Part shown: one piece after another, positions 62,613-64,000 of the stretch
Numbering within the stretch: position 1 is the first letter of the stretch
How the letters are laid out: each line of letters begins with the position of its first letter
NCBI RefSeq assembly: GCF_023078475.1
Contig: NZ_CP095741.1
Span: 2,356,001 to 2,420,000, forward strand
Reading direction: 5' to 3'
Origin: Luteibacter aegosomaticola
GTDB lineage: Bacteria > Pseudomonadota > Gammaproteobacteria > Xanthomonadales > Rhodanobacteraceae
DNA: 64,000 nt
Translations under genes and position numbers: made by a program
Notes under the pieces: generated by a model
Database searches by the model: none
Seen by the model: only the letters and a program-made list of their open reading frames with translations
What the model was told of the DNA's origin: nothing

Positions 62613-62738
62613 GGCGGTAGCTCGGAGCAATATCGAGAGAGCTAGCCCACTGAGACAATTTGCCCCGATTGTATGGACCTTGTTTCTAGCTAGCATTTGC
62701 TCCAGAGCGACGTGCCACGTAAACGCCTGGAAAAGTAG

Positions 62739-62963
62739 ATGGATTGGGTCCCTGTACTCTTTATTACCTTTAAAGTCATCGTGTTCGGCATCGGCATGTT
62801 CCTGGCCATCAAGTGGCATTACGACCAGGGAAAGCTGGGCCGGCAGGTTGAGCGGCGCGCGGTGATGCGCATGGCCGGCCTGTGGGCGGCGATCTTCTTG
62901 CCGCTGCTCGCGGGCTTGTTGTGGGTCACGTTCTACGTCTGCAACAAGCTTGGCATGACCTGA
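62739..62963 (+). CDS. Small two-helix membrane protein
   Basis: The product is a 74-residue protein with hydrophobic segments at about 5-24 (VLFITFKVIVFGIGMFLAI) and 47-68 (GLWAAIFLPLLAGLLWVTFY), joined by a basic cytoplasmic-type loop. No known family is recognised. It converges on the permease gene with 11 bases between them. Confidence 0.7.
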   Translation: MDWVPVLFITFKVIVFGIGMFLAIKWHYDQGKLGRQVERRAVMRMAGLWAAIFLPLLAGLLWVTFYVCNKLGMT

Positions 62964-62974
62964 CCCGGTATCTC

Positions 62975-64000
62975 TCAGCCCTGCCTCACGGCCTCCATCG
63001 GGCTGATAGCCGCGGCACGCCGGGCCGGCACGAACACCGCCAGCTGGCCCAATACCAGTAGCGACACCGCCGCCAGGCCGACGTACCTCACCGGCAAGCG
63101 CGGAATCTCATACCGCTGCATCAATTGCTGGTTAACGACATAGGCCAGCACCAGTCCCGCCAGAACGCCACCCCCGACGATCAGCGCATTCTCGATCTGG
63201 AAATACCGGAAGATGTCCCGGCTGGTGGCCCCGAGCGCCCGCCGGGTCCCCACATGGCGCTTGCGCTGGGCGACCCAGAAGCTGGCTAGCCCGACGATGC
63301 CCAGGGCCGTGGTTCCTAGCAACGTCACGATGACGGCGAACAGCAGCCCGATCATGACGCGGGTGCTTTCGAAGTACCGGTGGCGAAGCTCGGGCAGCGT
63401 GGCGCTCCGGTCCACATCGACGACGGCGTCAGGGATGGCGGCCTGGGCCGCTCGAACCGCTTCGGCCGCCACCTGCCCTAGCCTCGCCGGATCGGCTTTC
63501 AAGAGATACGTGCCCAAGAGCTTTGGCCCGGGCTGGGTCGGGACGAACACCGACCAGTCCGGATCCTTGGCCTCGCCGCCTCCGGGCGTGGCGACCGACA
63601 GGTGGTCGATGACGCCCACGACGGTGAATGACGTTTCCATCCCCCAGAATCGCTTCCCGAGCGGATTTTCTCCCGGCCAGAAATGCTCGGCGAGCACTCG
63701 GGTGATCAGCACGGGCGGGTTCGACGGGACAAAGTCGGTAATCGGCGCGTAATCGTCAGGCCCAGGCAAGCTACCGGCAACCAAATGCAGGCCGAGCGAC
63801 CCAATGGCCTGCCGATCCCCCATGTAAAAGTCGATAACGCCGGCGGACTGATGATGCTCCGCATCCAGGGTGACGCCGCCGCGGGCCGGTGAGTCGCCAA
63901 AGGGAACCTCGGAGACCACGCTGGCGGCCGTTACACCGGGCACCCGCCGAATGGCATCGAGCGCCCGCGCATTAACGTCAGCCACGCGATCCGGATCAAT
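62975..64000 (-). CDS. MacB/FtsX-type ABC transporter permease, 5' end outside the window
   Basis: 341 C-terminal residues are visible, and the frame is open to the last base of the window. The periplasmic MacB_PCD-like domain includes VITRVLAEHFWPGENPLGKRFW and SFTVVGVIDHL. Three membrane helices follow in the FtsX domain (IGLLFAVIVTLLGTTALGIVGLASFWVA, ALIVGGGVLAGLVLAYVV, YVGLAAVSLLVLGQLAVFVPA). It ends with the typical RRAAAISPMEAVRQG. Such permeases work with a separate ATPase in efflux or lipoprotein transport; that gene would lie outside. Confidence 0.92.
   Translation of the reverse strand: MDPDRVADVNARALDAIRRVPGVTAASVVSEVPFGDSPARGGVTLDAEHHQSAGVIDFYMGDRQAIGSLGLHLVAGSLPGPDDYAPITDFVPSNPPVLITRVLAEHFWPGENPLGKRFWGMETSFTVVGVIDHLSVATPGGGEAKDPDWSVFVPTQPGPKLLGTYLLKADPARLGQVAAEAVRAAQAAIPDAVVDVDRSATLPELRHRYFESTRVMIGLLFAVIVTLLGTTALGIVGLASFWVAQRKRHVGTRRALGATSRDIFRYFQIENALIVGGGVLAGLVLAYVVNQQLMQRYEIPRLPVRYVGLAAVSLLVLGQLAVFVPARRAAAISPMEAVRQG

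Overview
The window is GC-rich DNA with strong third-position GC bias, densely coding on both strands. Gene content points to a gammaproteobacterium of the Rhodanobacteraceae/Xanthomonadaceae type (Luteibacter- or Dyella-like): large TonB-dependent receptors, type V autotransporters, a PQQ-dependent membrane glucose dehydrogenase, a FabR/DesT-type desaturase locus, and REP-like palindromes built on the word GTAGGAGC. The genus is an inference, because no rRNA or other marker gene is present. I see no rRNA, tRNA, CRISPR array, insertion sequence or intact prophage.

Layout. 1-5 kb: the 3' end of a short-chain dehydrogenase, an RMD1/DUF155-like protein, a FrnE/DsbA-like thiol oxidoreductase, a TupA-type ATP-grasp protein, REP clusters and a GlxA-type regulator. 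5-10 kb: a stand-alone EAL phosphodiesterase and a four-gene chaperone-usher pilus operon of the spore-coat-U (Csu) kind on the minus strand. 10.2-13.2 kb: desaturase and reductase genes divergent from a TetR regulator, with a palindrome between them. 13-24 kb: YaeQ, a DUF2231/sorbosone dehydrogenase-like pair, an esterase and extradiol dioxygenase operon divergent from a LysR gene, a Tat-exported phospholipase C, a PAP2 phosphatase, two TonB-related fragments, a secreted alpha/beta hydrolase and a beta-propeller protein. 24.7-28.4 kb: gcd divergent from a LacI-type regulator.

28.5-40.8 kb is a surface-protein region: an Oar-like TonB receptor, a giant glycine-rich autotransporter interrupted by one in-frame TAG codon, and a second TonB receptor divergent from modE. 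A near-consensus ModE box lies between that receptor and modE. 40.9-50.9 kb holds a PPP-type phosphatase, an azoR/LysR pair, a chemoreceptor, an exported methyltransferase homologue, a trypsin-like protease followed by an AraC regulator, a VOC protein and a CHAP amidase-like protein.

51-56 kb carries an SPFH (flotillin-like) protein with an internal duplication, several small or unknown proteins and a hydrolase. 56.1-58.3 kb is lower in GC and looks acquired: an HNH-like protein of unknown role, a possible small ORF, and a GNAT-like protein with a C-terminal membrane anchor. 58.5-61.3 kb is a lipoprotein autotransporter of the subtilase type whose catalytic His appears to be Arg. The window ends with a GIY-YIG-related protein, a small membrane protein and the 3' part of a MacB/FtsX-type permease.

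The observations most worth following are the ModE-box/TonB-receptor/modE arrangement, the amber codon in the giant autotransporter, the apparent pseudoprotease autotransporter, and the small unknown island at 56-58 kb.
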